64,000 nt of DNA. Source: JAPPLB01 sp965204095 (GTDB lineage Bacteria > Acidobacteriota > Terriglobia > Bryobacterales > UBA6623). Under the pieces are notes generated by a model, which saw nothing but the letters and a program-made list of their open reading frames with translations, had not been told where the DNA came from and did not search any database. Shown here piece by piece: positions 7,576 to 16,522 of this stretch; the first letter of the stretch is position 1; each line of letters starts with the position of its first letter. A program made the position numbers and the translations under genes. The stretch spans positions 4,030,001 through 4,094,000 of the forward strand of contig OZ241991.1 in assembly GCA_965204095.1 (NCBI GenBank), written 5' to 3'.

Positions 7576-8934
7576 ATGCCGAGAAAGGTTGCCATTATCG
7601 GTGCGGGAGTCTCGGGGCTGGGGGCGGCCTGGGCGCTCGATCAGCACCCCGATCGATTCGATTTCCGGGTGTTCGAAGCGCAGGCTCAGGTCGGCGGCAA
7701 TGCCGTCACGGCCGACATGCCGCAAGACGACGGCGCCTCGATCCCGTTTGATATTTCTGTCACCGCCTGCATTCCCTCGGTCTACCACCACATTCTTCTG
7801 TTCATGCGGCAACACGGTATCGAGCTGCTCGATACCCGCTTCAGCTACAGCGTGAAGTACCGCGGCGGCGTCTATGCCCACGATTTCGACTCCGATATCA
7901 GGAGGCAGTTGCAACCGGAAATCGAGAAATTCCAGAAGCTCCTCGGACGCCTGCACTGGTTCGGCCGGCTCAACCGCTCCCGGTCCAGGTTGCTCAATGC
8001 TCTCAACCCGTTCAACTACGTCAGCATGGGAACGGTTCTCAACCTGGGCCGCTTCTCCGGCGATTTCAGGTACAAGATCCTCAAGCCCATGTTCGTCAAC
8101 TTCCTGATGGCTACGAACGTCTTCGACATGCCCGCCTCCCTGTTTTCCCGCTATCTCGAGTTCTTCGATATTGAGACCGCGACGCCGATGCAAACCTGGG
8201 ACCGCGGCACGCGGCGCCTCTATGAAGAGATGTCGGCGGGTTTTCAGGACAGGATCTACCTCGGCCGGCCGGTTCGAAAGGTCTACCGGCGTCCGTCCGA
8301 AGTGGTCGTGGAGGACGAGAACGGAAAGACGGAGGCGTTCGATGATGTCGTTTTCGCGTGCAACGCGAATCAAACGCTGATGATCCTGGACAAGCCGGGC
8401 TTCCTGGAGAGCAGTCTTCTCTCATCGATCCGGTACGAGAGCGAGCTGCACAACCACACCGTGGTTCATTCCGACGCCTCGGTTCTTCCCGACAACGAGG
8501 TCAAGCCGCTCGCCACCCGCAGCAACCACATCGAGCAGTACGGCGTGCGGCCCGACAACTACGAAATCACCTACATCATGCATAACCAGCAGCCCTGGGC
8601 CCATCGTTCGGACAAGCCCTGCCTGGTGACCTACAACCCGGTCAGCCGGATCGACGAAGCCAAGATCGTCAAGAAGTGGTGGTTTCAACACATCGTGCAC
8701 GATGTGCCTCACGTCGCCTTCCTCATTCATCTGTTCCGATTCGTGCAGGGCAGGCGGCGGACCTGGCACTGCGGCGCCCACACTCTGGTCAACAGCCAGG
8801 AGACCTGTTTCGTGTCCGGCCTCGTCACCGCGAGACAGATCGGAGCGGACTATCCGTTTCAGGATTCCGAGGCAAGGAAGTGGTTCAACTTCTACGGCCG
8901 AATGATGTACGGCTGGCGCTTCAGGAAGGCCTGA
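7576..8934 (+). CDS. FAD-dependent amine oxidase-like oxidoreductase (COG2907 type)
   Basis: A 452-residue flavoprotein. The N-terminal Rossmann motif is IIGAGVSGLGAAWAL (residues 7-21), followed by an acidic strand end FRVFEA and VGGNA. The C-terminus has the FAD-closing segment VNSQETCFVSGLVTARQIGA. The set matches predicted NAD/FAD-binding proteins often linked to lipid or cyclopropane fatty acid genes, but those partners are absent here. The ATG at 7576 puts the Rossmann loop at the N-terminus; a GTG at 7558 is an alternative start. Substrate unknown. It lies between arrays and is probably host or cargo DNA. Confidence 0.85.
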   Translation: MPRKVAIIGAGVSGLGAAWALDQHPDRFDFRVFEAQAQVGGNAVTADMPQDDGASIPFDISVTACIPSVYHHILLFMRQHGIELLDTRFSYSVKYRGGVYAHDFDSDIRRQLQPEIEKFQKLLGRLHWFGRLNRSRSRLLNALNPFNYVSMGTVLNLGRFSGDFRYKILKPMFVNFLMATNVFDMPASLFSRYLEFFDIETATPMQTWDRGTRRLYEEMSAGFQDRIYLGRPVRKVYRRPSEVVVEDENGKTEAFDDVVFACNANQTLMILDKPGFLESSLLSSIRYESELHNHTVVHSDASVLPDNEVKPLATRSNHIEQYGVRPDNYEITYIMHNQQPWAHRSDKPCLVTYNPVSRIDEAKIVKKWWFQHIVHDVPHVAFLIHLFRFVQGRRRTWHCGAHTLVNSQETCFVSGLVTARQIGADYPFQDSEARKWFNFYGRMMYGWRFRKA

Positions 8935-9307
8935 AGCGGGGCTTGCGCGGCGCGGCGAAGCGCTTGTTATTTTAATTCAGAGCCAAAAGTGAAATAGTGG
9001 AGGCCCTTATTTCAATAAAGCGAATAACGGCTCGTCCATCATGCGGCACGGAGAAATCGGCGGGGGCGGCCTGACGAGCGCCGGATCCGAACCGCTTGGC
9101 GCCTTGAAGCCGGAAGCCGCAGCCGCCCCGCGCCACGGCTTTTCTGGTTTTCACGACACACGAGACACGAATCACGAAACACGGCTTTTTCCAAACACGG
9201 CTTTCCCCCTCTTGCGCTTGCATGGAAGCGCTCATTATTTTAATTTAAGACCGAAAGTTAAATAGTAAATGCTCTTGTTGCAAAAATGCGAATAAGGACA
9301 GTCCATC
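8935..9307. repeat. Decayed duplicate of the fic promoter and 5' end, plus array
   Basis: Bases 8963-9140 resemble 9228-9370: a TTATTTTAATT stretch, GCGAATAA, GTCCATCATG, then GGAGAAATCGGCGG and CTGACGAGC. The first copy loses the reading frame and runs into a CACGA array at about 9145-9190. A second TTATTTTAATTTAAGACC region then leads to the intact fic gene. The TTTAA-GACCGAAAG-TTAAA inverted repeat near 9244-9262 may be an operator. Confidence 0.6.
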
Positions 9308-10474
9308 ATGCAGCGCGGGGAAATCGGCGGCTATGACGTGACGAGCTTCGGCTCCGAGCAGGTTCGGGCTTTTGTGCCGCTGCCGCTGCCGCCGCAACCT
9401 CCCCTGGTCCTGGAGGGCTCGCTGCAACAGGAGTTGGAGGCGGCGGTGCTGGCCCTGGGCCGCCTCGACGGAGTCTCGACCCTGCTGCCGGACGAGGCGC
9501 TTTTTCTGTACGCCTACGTGCGCAAGGAAGCGGTGCTTTCCTCGCAGATCGAGGGTACGCAGTCGTCGCTGTCCGACCTTCTGCTCTTCGAACTGGAGGA
9601 AGCGCCCGGAGTTCCTCTGGACGACGTGCGCGAAGTCTCGAACTACGTGGCGGCGCTCGACCATGGCTTGAACCGCCTTCGGGAGGAGTTTCCCCTGTCG
9701 AATCGCCTGCTCCGCGAGATTCACAGAGTGCTGTTGTCGCGCGGGCGGGGCAGTGCCCAAATGCCCGGCGAGTTCCGCCGTTCGCAGAACTGGATCGGCG
9801 GCAGCCGACCGGGCAATGCCGCCTTCGTGCCGCCGCCGCACGCTGCGGTTCCCGGCTGCATGTCGGCATTGGAGCGTTTTCTCCATGCCCAGGACGATGG
9901 GTTGTCCGTGCTGTTGCGGGCGGGGCTCGCACACGTGCAGTTCGAGACCATTCACCCTTTCCTCGACGGCAACGGACGTGTGGGACGGCTGCTCATCACG
10001 CTGCTGCTGTGTCAGGCCGGTTTGCTGCGCCAGCCGCTGCTCTATCTGAGCCTGTATTTCAAGCAGCACCGCAGTGACTACTACGACCTTTTGAATCATG
10101 TGCGCCGCACCGGCGACTGGGAGGCGTGGCTCGCCTTCTTTCTGGAGGGAGTGAAGCTGACAGCCGAGGGTGCGGTTTCCACCGCCCAACGCTTGTCCCG
10201 AATGTTCCAGGAGGACCGCAACCGCATCCAGGCCGCCGGCGGTCGGGGGGCCGGGTCGATGCTGCGCGTACACGACGCGCTCAAGTCGCGGCCGATTCTG
10301 TCGCTGCCGGCGGCGCGCGGCCACACCCGGCTTTCCTTTCGGACGGCCGCCTCGGCCATGGAACGGCTCGTCACTCACGGGATCGCTCGGGAGACCACCG
10401 GCAAGCGCCGTGGCCGGCTGTTCGTCTATGACCAGTACCTCTCCATCCTCAGAGAAGGAACCGAGATGCCGTGA
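9308..10474 (+). CDS. Fic family AMP-transferase-like protein
   Basis: A 388-residue Fic protein. The catalytic loop HPFLDGNGRVGR begins at His216. An inhibitory-helix motif SSQIEG lies at residues 78-83 with Glu82 as the likely blocking glutamate, so this is a self-inhibited class with an N-terminal inhibitory helix. The layout is Fic_N, then Fic core, then a C-terminal winged helix (residues about 320-385). It would transfer a nucleotide monophosphate to a target protein; the target is unknown. The upstream region carries a decayed copy of its own leader. No separate antitoxin gene is needed in this class. Confidence 0.92.
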   Translation: MQRGEIGGYDVTSFGSEQVRAFVPLPLPPQPPLVLEGSLQQELEAAVLALGRLDGVSTLLPDEALFLYAYVRKEAVLSSQIEGTQSSLSDLLLFELEEAPGVPLDDVREVSNYVAALDHGLNRLREEFPLSNRLLREIHRVLLSRGRGSAQMPGEFRRSQNWIGGSRPGNAAFVPPPHAAVPGCMSALERFLHAQDDGLSVLLRAGLAHVQFETIHPFLDGNGRVGRLLITLLLCQAGLLRQPLLYLSLYFKQHRSDYYDLLNHVRRTGDWEAWLAFFLEGVKLTAEGAVSTAQRLSRMFQEDRNRIQAAGGRGAGSMLRVHDALKSRPILSLPAARGHTRLSFRTAASAMERLVTHGIARETTGKRRGRLFVYDQYLSILREGTEMP

Positions 10475-10785
10475 CGGCAGGTTGGAGCGGCCCGCCTGCG
10501 GCGCCGAACTGCGGTGCCAGTGGCAGTCACGAATCAAGAGATGCGATCCGTCACGTCTCGAGGGTCGCCCATCCTGCGGGCCGGAGAAATCGGCCGCTGC
10601 GGCCTGACGAGCGTCGGACCCGAACCGCTTTGCGCATTGGCGACGGGGCGCAGGCACGAGAGGGGCGTTTCAGGCCGCGTCCCACGAATCACGAGACACG
10701 GCTTTTTCGAATCCGCCCTTGGCGGGGCGACGCCACGGGGAACCGGCCGCTTCGGATAGCTGACGGTAGGGGCTGGGGCGGTCTG
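10475..10785. other. Intergenic region with a third partial fic-leader copy
   Basis: No gene is supported. Around 10575-10640 the sequence GGAGAAATCGGCCGCTGCGG and CTGACGAGCGTCGGACCCGA repeats the fic 5' segment, and CACGAATCACGAGACACGGC array units follow at about 10685-10705. It ends at the full MITE-like element. Confidence 0.5.
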
Positions 10786-10970
10786 CTAGCCTGTATTTCT
10801 CACCACGAGGCGAGGCGAAGTGGGTGAGAGGGCCGTCAGGACGAGGCGCGAGCCGCTTGGCGCGCGCAGGCGTACTTGAACAGTACGTTGAGCACGGCAA
10901 GCAAGCGCCACGAAGTCCTGGCGGTCGTATCGCGTGCTTCGACCGTCGGGTGGTGAGAAATGCAGGCTAG
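10786..10970 (+). mobile_element. MITE-like element, full copy A (185 bp)
   Basis: The ends are CTAGCCTGTATTTCTCACCA and TGGTGAGAAATGCAGGCTAG, inverted repeats matching at 19 of 20 positions. The interior has a small palindrome CGTAC-TTGAACA-GTACG. It encodes no protein. The right CTAG supplies the TAG stop of the minus-strand gene at 10967. Other full copies lie at 17241, 22148 and 52264. Confidence 0.85.
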
Positions 10971-11299
10971 GGGAAGAAGACCAGCTTGGCGAGCATCAGC
11001 AACACCGCCGGGCCATAGACGAACTTCATGATCTTCAAATCCGACTTCAGGTCGGCGGTCTCTTGTTTGACACCGGCGATGTCCTGCTTCACCTCGGCCC
11101 GCAGGTCGGCGATGTCGTGGGTCAGCGCGGCCCGCAGGTCGGCGATGTCGTGGGTCAGCGCGGCCCGCACGTCGGCCAAGTCTTCTTTGGTGGCGAGGTC
11201 CTTGGCGATGGGAATGGCCCCGGCGGCGGCCCGGGCGCTGTCTTCCGATGCTCCGGCCTCGACCAGCGCCTTGTACACCTCGGCGATCATGATGCTCAT
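10967..11299 (-). CDS. Coiled-coil protein with C-terminal membrane anchor
   Basis: A 110-residue protein. Residues 35-85 form a heptad-rich coiled coil with a near-exact internal repeat (ADVRAALTHDIADLRAALTH), and the last 20 residues are hydrophobic (FVYGPAVLLMLAKLVFF). The architecture resembles small DUF1640-like proteins. It starts MSIMIAEVYKALVEAG, a typical helical N-terminus. It stands alone between repeats, and its stop codon is formed by the end of the MITE-like element. Function unknown. Confidence 0.65.
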   Translation of the reverse strand: MSIMIAEVYKALVEAGASEDSARAAAGAIPIAKDLATKEDLADVRAALTHDIADLRAALTHDIADLRAEVKQDIAGVKQETADLKSDLKIMKFVYGPAVLLMLAKLVFFP

Positions 11300-11492
11300 C
11301 TTTGCCGTCCCCGCTCCTCATCCAATCTAGCACGACCAAAGCCTTGGGGAGACGACCCGATGACCTGACGAGCGTCGGACCCGAACCGGTTAGCGCCTTG
11401 AAGCCGAAAGCCGCAGCCGCCCTGCACCACCGCCTGTAAGGTTTTCACGAATCACGAGACACGAAACACGGCTTTTTTGAAACACGGCCTTT
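11300..11492. repeat. Repeat spacer with fic-leader fragment and CACGA array
   Basis: CTGACGAGCGTCGGACCCGA near 11367 repeats the fic-leader family. The minus strand reads GGCTGCGGCTTTCGGCTTC, related to the capsid-end-like module. A CACGAATCACGAGACACG array follows. Confidence 0.6.
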
Positions 11493-13859
11493 CTAAAAGC
11501 TGATCCGCAGCCCGGCGTTCGCCTGCCGGAACAGGCCCGGCTGGATGCCTTGCGGCGCGCGCGACGAGATGTAGATCTCGTCGAAAGCGTTCTTGATCGT
11601 GAAATACGGCTCGAACAGCCAGCGTTCGCGTCGGATCTCGTAGCCGATGGCGAGGTTCGCGACCTGGTACGACGGGAGCTGCCCCACGGTGCCGTCCACC
11701 GACGGCGCGACCGTCTCGCGGTTGTCGCCGAACTGTTCCGCCACCGCGTTCAGGTCGATCTGGAAGCTCAGGCCCCCGAACTGCCTCACGCCGAAGATCA
11801 CGCCGAAGGTATGCTTCGGAGCATAGGGCAGCCGGTTCCCGCCGTAGAGCACGTTGTCCGTGAATTCGGCCGTCGGCAGGTACATGTGCCGCAGGTCCGT
11901 GTACAGGCTCCAGCCGGCGATGTTCGCCAGGCGGTTCCAATGAACCTTCACGGAGCTCTCGAACCCCTGGTGCAGCGTGGCCCCGCCGTTGGTCACCGTT
12001 GTGGTGGCGCCGCCGGACTCCGCCGCGGTGATGATCTGGTTCGAGAAGTCCATCCGGAAGAACGTGAACTCGCCGGAAACCGCCTGCCGCCCGGCCAGCC
12101 GGATGCCGGCTTCGTAGTTCCACGACAGTTCCGAATCCAGGTCGAGGTTCTCGCCCGTGCTCGAGATCGCGATCTTGGTCCCCGGAGGGGCGAAGCCCCG
12201 GTGGACTCCGCTGAAGAACGTCACGTTGTCGTGCGCCCGCACCGAGAAGCCCAGCCCCGGGATGGCCGTCGTCACGCCGTTGTCCTTGCGGATATCGACG
12301 TTCGTCGGCTCCCCCGCCACGCGCTTGCGAGTGATATGCCGTTCCTGGTTGTAGCGCACGAAGCGCACGCCGGGCGTCAGTGAGATGCGCGAGTCGATCA
12401 CGAAGCGGTTCTGGACATAGCCGGCCAACGCCCGGCCGTAGCGGAACTCGTCGTCGCGGATGATGCCCGTCCTGGCGTCGAAGTGGTCGCCGTTGACCCG
12501 GCGGTCGTGCGCCTTCTCGTAGATGTAGCGCACGCCCAGGTCGAGATTGCCGTAGGCGTGCGTGAGCCCGTAGTTCGTCTGCGCGCCGTAGACGTTGAAC
12601 TGACGGTTCCGGTTCCCGGCCGAGTTGCGCAGGTAGATCGCTCCACCGGGCACCGACGGGTCCCCGGCAATGCCCAGGTAGTCGCGGCCGCGGTCCGAGC
12701 GGTCGAAGTCCTGCCGGCCCCAGAAGCGCTTGGTCGAGTACAGGAATCCCGTGCTGCTCAACACCGCGTTGGGGCTGATCGTGTAGGAGTGCGAGAGCGA
12801 CCCGGAGAGCCGCTCGACGTCCAGCGTGTCCGAAGGCACCGCGTTCTGGTCCGGGTTGGCCTCGAACATCGGAGTGGTCAAGCCCACGTAGGTCGAGTTC
12901 GAGATCTCGTCGTAGAGGCCCGCCTTCAGCGCGATCGCGTGGCTCTCGTTGGGACGCAGGCTGAACTTGGTCTGCACGTCCTCGATGTCGTAGTAGAACT
13001 GCCGCCATCCGTCTCCCTGCTTGTGCAGGTAGTTGGTGATCCAGCCCATCGACTGGTCGCGGTTGCTTCCGCCCAGCGACGCCTGGCCGACGAACAGCCC
13101 CCGCTGCCCGCTCTCGAGATCCACCTCGCCGTGGAACTTCGAGGGCGGCTCCGGAGTGACGAAATTCACCAGCCCCCCGATCGTCTGCGGGCCGTGGGCG
13201 ATCTGGCCGCTGCCCTTCAGCACCTCGACCCGGCTCATCCGCTCGATCGGCGGGGAGTAGTACATGTCGGGCTCCCCGTAGGGCGCCAGCGCGATCGGAA
13301 TGCCGTCCTCCAGCATCAGCACCTTGCGGCTGCGGTTGGGGTTCAGGCCGCGCATGCCGATGTTGAGCCGCATCGCCGCCGGCCCCGAGTCTTCCCGCAG
13401 GTTGACGCCGGGAATGCGCCGCAGCACCTCGTTCGCGTCGATCGGTTTGGCGGCGTTCAGGTCCTCTTTGCTAACCAGATGCAAGGAACCGGGTATCGAC
13501 GCGCGCAGGTCCTCCAGCGTCGCCACCACTTCGACGGTCGCCCGGTTGCGCTTGAGCTCGGTCACCTGGATCGGCAGCGAGGACGCCTCTCCATTTCCCT
13601 CGACCTCGATCGGTTCGAAGTCCTCCGACGTGACCCGCACGGTGAATGTCCCGTCGGGGACGTTCTCCAGGCGGTACTGGCCGAGTGCGTCGGAGATCGT
13701 GGACGCTCCGTTTTCGACGACCTCCACCGTCGCTCCTGCAACCGGATAGCCGTTGGGATCGGTCAGGTCGCCGCTGATCATGCGGCCTTGCAAGGCCGCG
13801 GCGAGAAACAGCAAAGTCGCCAGGGCGGCGGCTCTGAGGCGCATTGGTGGCAATTTCAT
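11493..13859 (-). CDS. TonB-dependent outer-membrane receptor (FecA-like)
   Basis: A 788-residue receptor. It has a signal peptide (residues 1-25, AALATLLFLAAALQG), a carboxypeptidase-regulatory-like domain (about 25-105, SGDLTDPNGYPVAGATVEVV) and a plug domain (about 115-235) with NEVLRRIPGVNLREDSG and a VEVLKGSGQIAHGPQTIGG segment. The 22-strand barrel ends in a terminal phenylalanine (GLRISF). The plug resembles ferric-citrate/siderophore receptors, so iron uptake is likely, but the ligand is not readable. It is monocistronic, with no adjacent TonB, ExbBD or FecIR genes. Confidence 0.93.
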   Translation of the reverse strand: MKLPPMRLRAAALATLLFLAAALQGRMISGDLTDPNGYPVAGATVEVVENGASTISDALGQYRLENVPDGTFTVRVTSEDFEPIEVEGNGEASSLPIQVTELKRNRATVEVVATLEDLRASIPGSLHLVSKEDLNAAKPIDANEVLRRIPGVNLREDSGPAAMRLNIGMRGLNPNRSRKVLMLEDGIPIALAPYGEPDMYYSPPIERMSRVEVLKGSGQIAHGPQTIGGLVNFVTPEPPSKFHGEVDLESGQRGLFVGQASLGGSNRDQSMGWITNYLHKQGDGWRQFYYDIEDVQTKFSLRPNESHAIALKAGLYDEISNSTYVGLTTPMFEANPDQNAVPSDTLDVERLSGSLSHSYTISPNAVLSSTGFLYSTKRFWGRQDFDRSDRGRDYLGIAGDPSVPGGAIYLRNSAGNRNRQFNVYGAQTNYGLTHAYGNLDLGVRYIYEKAHDRRVNGDHFDARTGIIRDDEFRYGRALAGYVQNRFVIDSRISLTPGVRFVRYNQERHITRKRVAGEPTNVDIRKDNGVTTAIPGLGFSVRAHDNVTFFSGVHRGFAPPGTKIAISSTGENLDLDSELSWNYEAGIRLAGRQAVSGEFTFFRMDFSNQIITAAESGGATTTVTNGGATLHQGFESSVKVHWNRLANIAGWSLYTDLRHMYLPTAEFTDNVLYGGNRLPYAPKHTFGVIFGVRQFGGLSFQIDLNAVAEQFGDNRETVAPSVDGTVGQLPSYQVANLAIGYEIRRERWLFEPYFTIKNAFDEIYISSRAPQGIQPGLFRQANAGLRISF

Positions 13860-13934
13860 TGGTAGATTTCCCTACGCAGGAGACTTGAGGGGGATTGGTG
13901 AGTGGCCCGCTGGCGGCCCACCCAACTACTGACA

Positions 13935-13961
13935 GTAATACAGATTGCAAATCCCTGTCAA
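13935..13961 (-). promoter_or_regulatory. Possible sigma-70-like promoter of the TonB receptor
   Basis: On the minus strand TTGACA (13961-13956) is followed after 15 bases by TATTAC (13940-13935), about 75 bases upstream of the receptor ATG. The spacer is shorter than ideal. No clear Fur box was recognised. Confidence 0.35.
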
Positions 13962-14975
13962 AAGCGTGCGGGGACAGTGAAGCGGCGCCTGAAAGGCTCG
14001 TGACTCGTGATTTGTGGAGCGAGAGAGCAGTTGACTGTCTGGTAGCGGATGGTCAAGCGCTGCTAATGAACGACCTGCCCCGAAACCAGGTCGGCAAACT
14101 TCACCAGAGGCGTCAAGCCGCCTGCGGACGCCTTCGACGAAACACGGGACACGGCCTTTCTCCCCCGCAGAGATGTAGGGTATTTGCAAGAAGCCGCAAC
14201 TGCCCACGCCACGTTTTCCAAAACACGAAATACGGCTTTTTTAAGGTCTTCGCTGATCTCGTGCCCTTGCACGGTCACGCCAAATCAGAGCAGAGTCACC
14301 TGCGCGCAGGGGTGCAATATCATTTACAGGTGTTCCTAAGGGGAGGTGGCGACCCGCTAGCGGTCTGTAGGTGCCCTTGGGGGGGTCTTTTTTTTGGGGA
14401 TCGGCTTGCTAGCGGACCGCCACAAGTTCGGAGAATATCAAAAGTTGCAACACAGTGTCAACTATGGCTTGAAAATAGTTGCGGCCCACCCGAACCGTCC
14501 GCACATCGCCTGTCTCGACTGATGAGCTGCTCTCCGCCTGTTTTTCCTGCTGGACGCTCATTTCTGGACGCCTTTCCCGAAACACGAGCCAGGTAGAGCG
14601 AAACACGGGTTTTCGGATCACGGCCTTTCGTCCCCGTCGAGCTGTAGCTCATTTGCAAAAAGCCGCCACCGCCCCGCGCCGGCCTCACCGCCTTCAAGGT
14701 TTTCCCCGAAATACGAAACACAAAACATGGTTTTTCCTGGCGCGCGGCGCAAGCCAGCGCGAATTCCGAGGTTTTCACGAGACACGAAACACGGCTTTTT
14801 TCTCGCGTGCTTCGGCCGTCGGATGGTGAGAAGCGCAGGTTAGCTCCGTTCCCGCCACGGCAACGGCCGCTGACGGGGCGTTTCCGCCGCAGTGTGATCA
14901 AAGATACACCCGCGTTGGATGAGATCTCCTGATTCGTTCCCGGTGGGTAACGCGGCGCGTGCCGTGCGCGTATCC
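13962..14975. repeat. Long non-coding stretch with dispersed repeat modules
   Basis: I see no credible gene. It contains two minus-strand copies of the capsid-end-like module (about 14170-14215 and 14638-14690), CACGA array pieces, a perfect palindrome CCGCTAGCGG near 14354, and a T-run at 14388-14396. It also has a GCAA hairpin at 14741-14761 and a right-half MITE fragment at 14802-14843. Predicted frames across it are built from these repeats. Confidence 0.6.
14802..14843 (+). repeat. Right half of the MITE-like element joined to an array
   Basis: TCGCGTGCTTCGGCCGTCGG, then ATGGTGAGAAGCGCAGGTTAG, matches the right end of the full elements. It begins immediately after CACGGCTTTTTTC, the end of a CACGA array. 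Confidence 0.75.
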
Positions 14976-15761
14976 ATGGACATGACGAAAACAGCCCTCT
15001 CCGCTTTTCTCGCCCTGCCCGTACTGCTCGCGCCGGCGCTGGCGGAGCAACCGGCCCGGCCCGCCCAGGCCGTGTCCGGCAGAGTGGACAACCCCGTCCG
15101 AACGGACGAGTCTTGCCGACCGCGCTGCTCGTTTAGCCGGCGACAGCTTCGTGGTATGTCTTGGGGATTATCAGGATCGAACACCTGTTGGGAAAGACGC
15201 TTGGGTCCATCTTGGTTTGTACCGCGCCTTCGAATTTACCCCGACAAATTCGCTCGCGAGTATGAAAGCATACGGCTGTACTGCAGCATATTTTCGGATT
15301 CGGAGCGTTGGCTGAAAATGGAGTTCAACTTCCTGGGCATCTCGAACATGCCGAGGAATCAAAAGCGGCGGCGCTTCGGCAAGATGCCCTTGCGGGTCGG
15401 ACTCTGGTCGTGGGCCGAGGACGAGGGCAGGAAGACGCTGCACCATGACGTGGAGCACTATCGGAAGACCCGCAGTTCTAGTAGATCGCGTTTGCCTACG
15501 ATAAGCGACGCACAGGCGGAGGCTCTGATCCGCAAGTTGCATCGGGCGGATTACATGGGCTGGACCATGGACAACACGGGGGAATCGTCCGAGTTGGCGG
15601 TGATCGACGAGCGGTTGCGGGAGCAGATCGAGATTGTCATGAGAGATTGCCGCATCGACCCCGGCCCGGCCCCTCGAATCCCGACCGCCGCGCCACGCAT
15701 CACGAGAAACGAATCACCAAGCACGGACCTTCAGCCGCAGGCCCTTCGCCACAAGCCGTAA
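14976..15761 (+). CDS. Secreted hypothetical protein
   Basis: A 261-residue protein with a clear signal peptide, MTKTALSAFLALPVLLAPAL followed by AEQPA, if started at 14976 or 14982. The mature part has few recognisable motifs: a WSWAEDEGRK segment, ISDAQAEALIRKLHRADYMG, and a C-terminal LREQIEIVMRDCRIDPGPAP. The last 22 residues read like translated array sequence (PRITRNESPS), suggesting that the original stop was lost. A fragment matching its C-terminus occurs at 7410-7484. I do not recognise the family. Confidence 0.5.
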   Translation: MDMTKTALSAFLALPVLLAPALAEQPARPAQAVSGRVDNPVRTDESCRPRCSFSRRQLRGMSWGLSGSNTCWERRLGPSWFVPRLRIYPDKFAREYESIRLYCSIFSDSERWLKMEFNFLGISNMPRNQKRRRFGKMPLRVGLWSWAEDEGRKTLHHDVEHYRKTRSSSRSRLPTISDAQAEALIRKLHRADYMGWTMDNTGESSELAVIDERLREQIEIVMRDCRIDPGPAPRIPTAAPRITRNESPSTDLQPQALRHKP

Positions 15762-16079
15762 CCGCCCGCGCCACGCACCGCGAATCATAAATCACGCCTT
15801 CCCTGCCTCCCCCACTGTTCGCCGAGCGCTGGCGATCGCCGAAGAGACGCCCGGCGGTGCTGTTCCAGTTCATCCCGAAGCGCCCGAGGGATTTCAACCG
15901 CGAGCGCAAAGGAGTGTTGCTGTTCCCGGAGAGGAGAGAGACGAGGTGGGTCGAAGGTCATGCCTCGGGGAGCACCCTCCCTAGCGGCCACCGTCTATAG
16001 GACCCCGATCCAGCCGGCTATCGCGCTAGCACCAACCTACAGCCGCCCTCCGGCATATGTCAAGAAACGAGGTTTCGCC
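15762..16079. other. Intergenic region, possible gene remnant
   Basis: The minus strand near 15727-15780 reads GGYGLWRR, another member of the capsid-end-like module. From 15828 to 16001 the plus strand is open with RRPAVLFQFIPKRPRDFNRE, a plausible degraded coding fragment that I could not identify. Nothing else is supported. Confidence 0.35.
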
Positions 16080-16241
16080 ATGGCCTTCGACATCAACATC
16101 GAGTAAGACGACCGCAAGGTGGTCGAGGCCCTGCGCCGCCTCACGGCCGCCGGACAGGACCTCACCCCCGCCATGCGGGACATCGCGAGCGCGCTGGAGG
16201 ACGCCGCTCCGGACGCCTTCGAGCAGGCGTTGCGGGGCTGA
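16080..16241 (+). pseudogene. Phage virion morphogenesis protein (Mu gpG-like) fragment
   Basis: Reads MAFDINIE, stop (TAA at 16104-16106), then DDRKVVEALRRLTAAGQDLT and PAMRDIASALEDAAPDAFEQ before ending in TGA. This is the N-terminal third of the phage virion morphogenesis / tail completion family (Mu gpG, P2 gpS). It has both a nonsense mutation and a truncation, so no functional protein is expected. It marks where a head-tail completion gene once lay, far from the rest of the head genes. Confidence 0.75.
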
Positions 16242-16242
16242 C

Positions 16243-16384
16243 TGTCCAGAAATTTTGTAGCAAACTCAGCGTTTTCAGGGCTGTTTTGCGCCAGCTTGTG
16301 TAGCAAGTTTATTTTCTATCAGGAGTGTTTTGAGCGATTTTTGTTGCGATTTTATTTTCGGTTTACATCCTGTCAGGAGACCCC
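16243..16384. repeat. Three 43-bp iterated repeats, possible transposon or phage end
   Basis: TGTAGCAA at 16256, TGTAGCAA at 16299 and TGTTGCGA at 16342 are spaced exactly 43 bases apart. The first two periods also share TCAGG and TGTTTTG segments. The array starts 13 bases after TGTCCA at 16243. The region is clearly more AT-rich than its neighbours. Evenly spaced sites next to a terminal TGT resemble the ends of Tn7/Tn5053/Mu-type elements; iterons or operators are the alternative. Confidence 0.6.
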
Positions 16385-16522
16385 GCAGCCAGTGTATCAA
16401 GATGCGTCACGGAAACTCTCGATGAGTGCATAATTCATTAAATACTCACAAATTGGCGTAGAAAGTTCGTTCAATGTTCACGATTACTCATCTACAGTAC
16501 TACTGGGTGTTTACTTTGCAGG

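Noticed and set aside
12483..13865. 460-codon plus-strand frame opposite the TonB receptor
   Set aside because: Val/Arg/Asp-rich antisense reading; the minus strand has a full TonB receptor with signal peptide and terminal Phe.
13895..14596. 233-residue plus-strand frame in the gap after the TonB receptor
   Set aside because: No domain or ribosome site, and it crosses several repeat modules.
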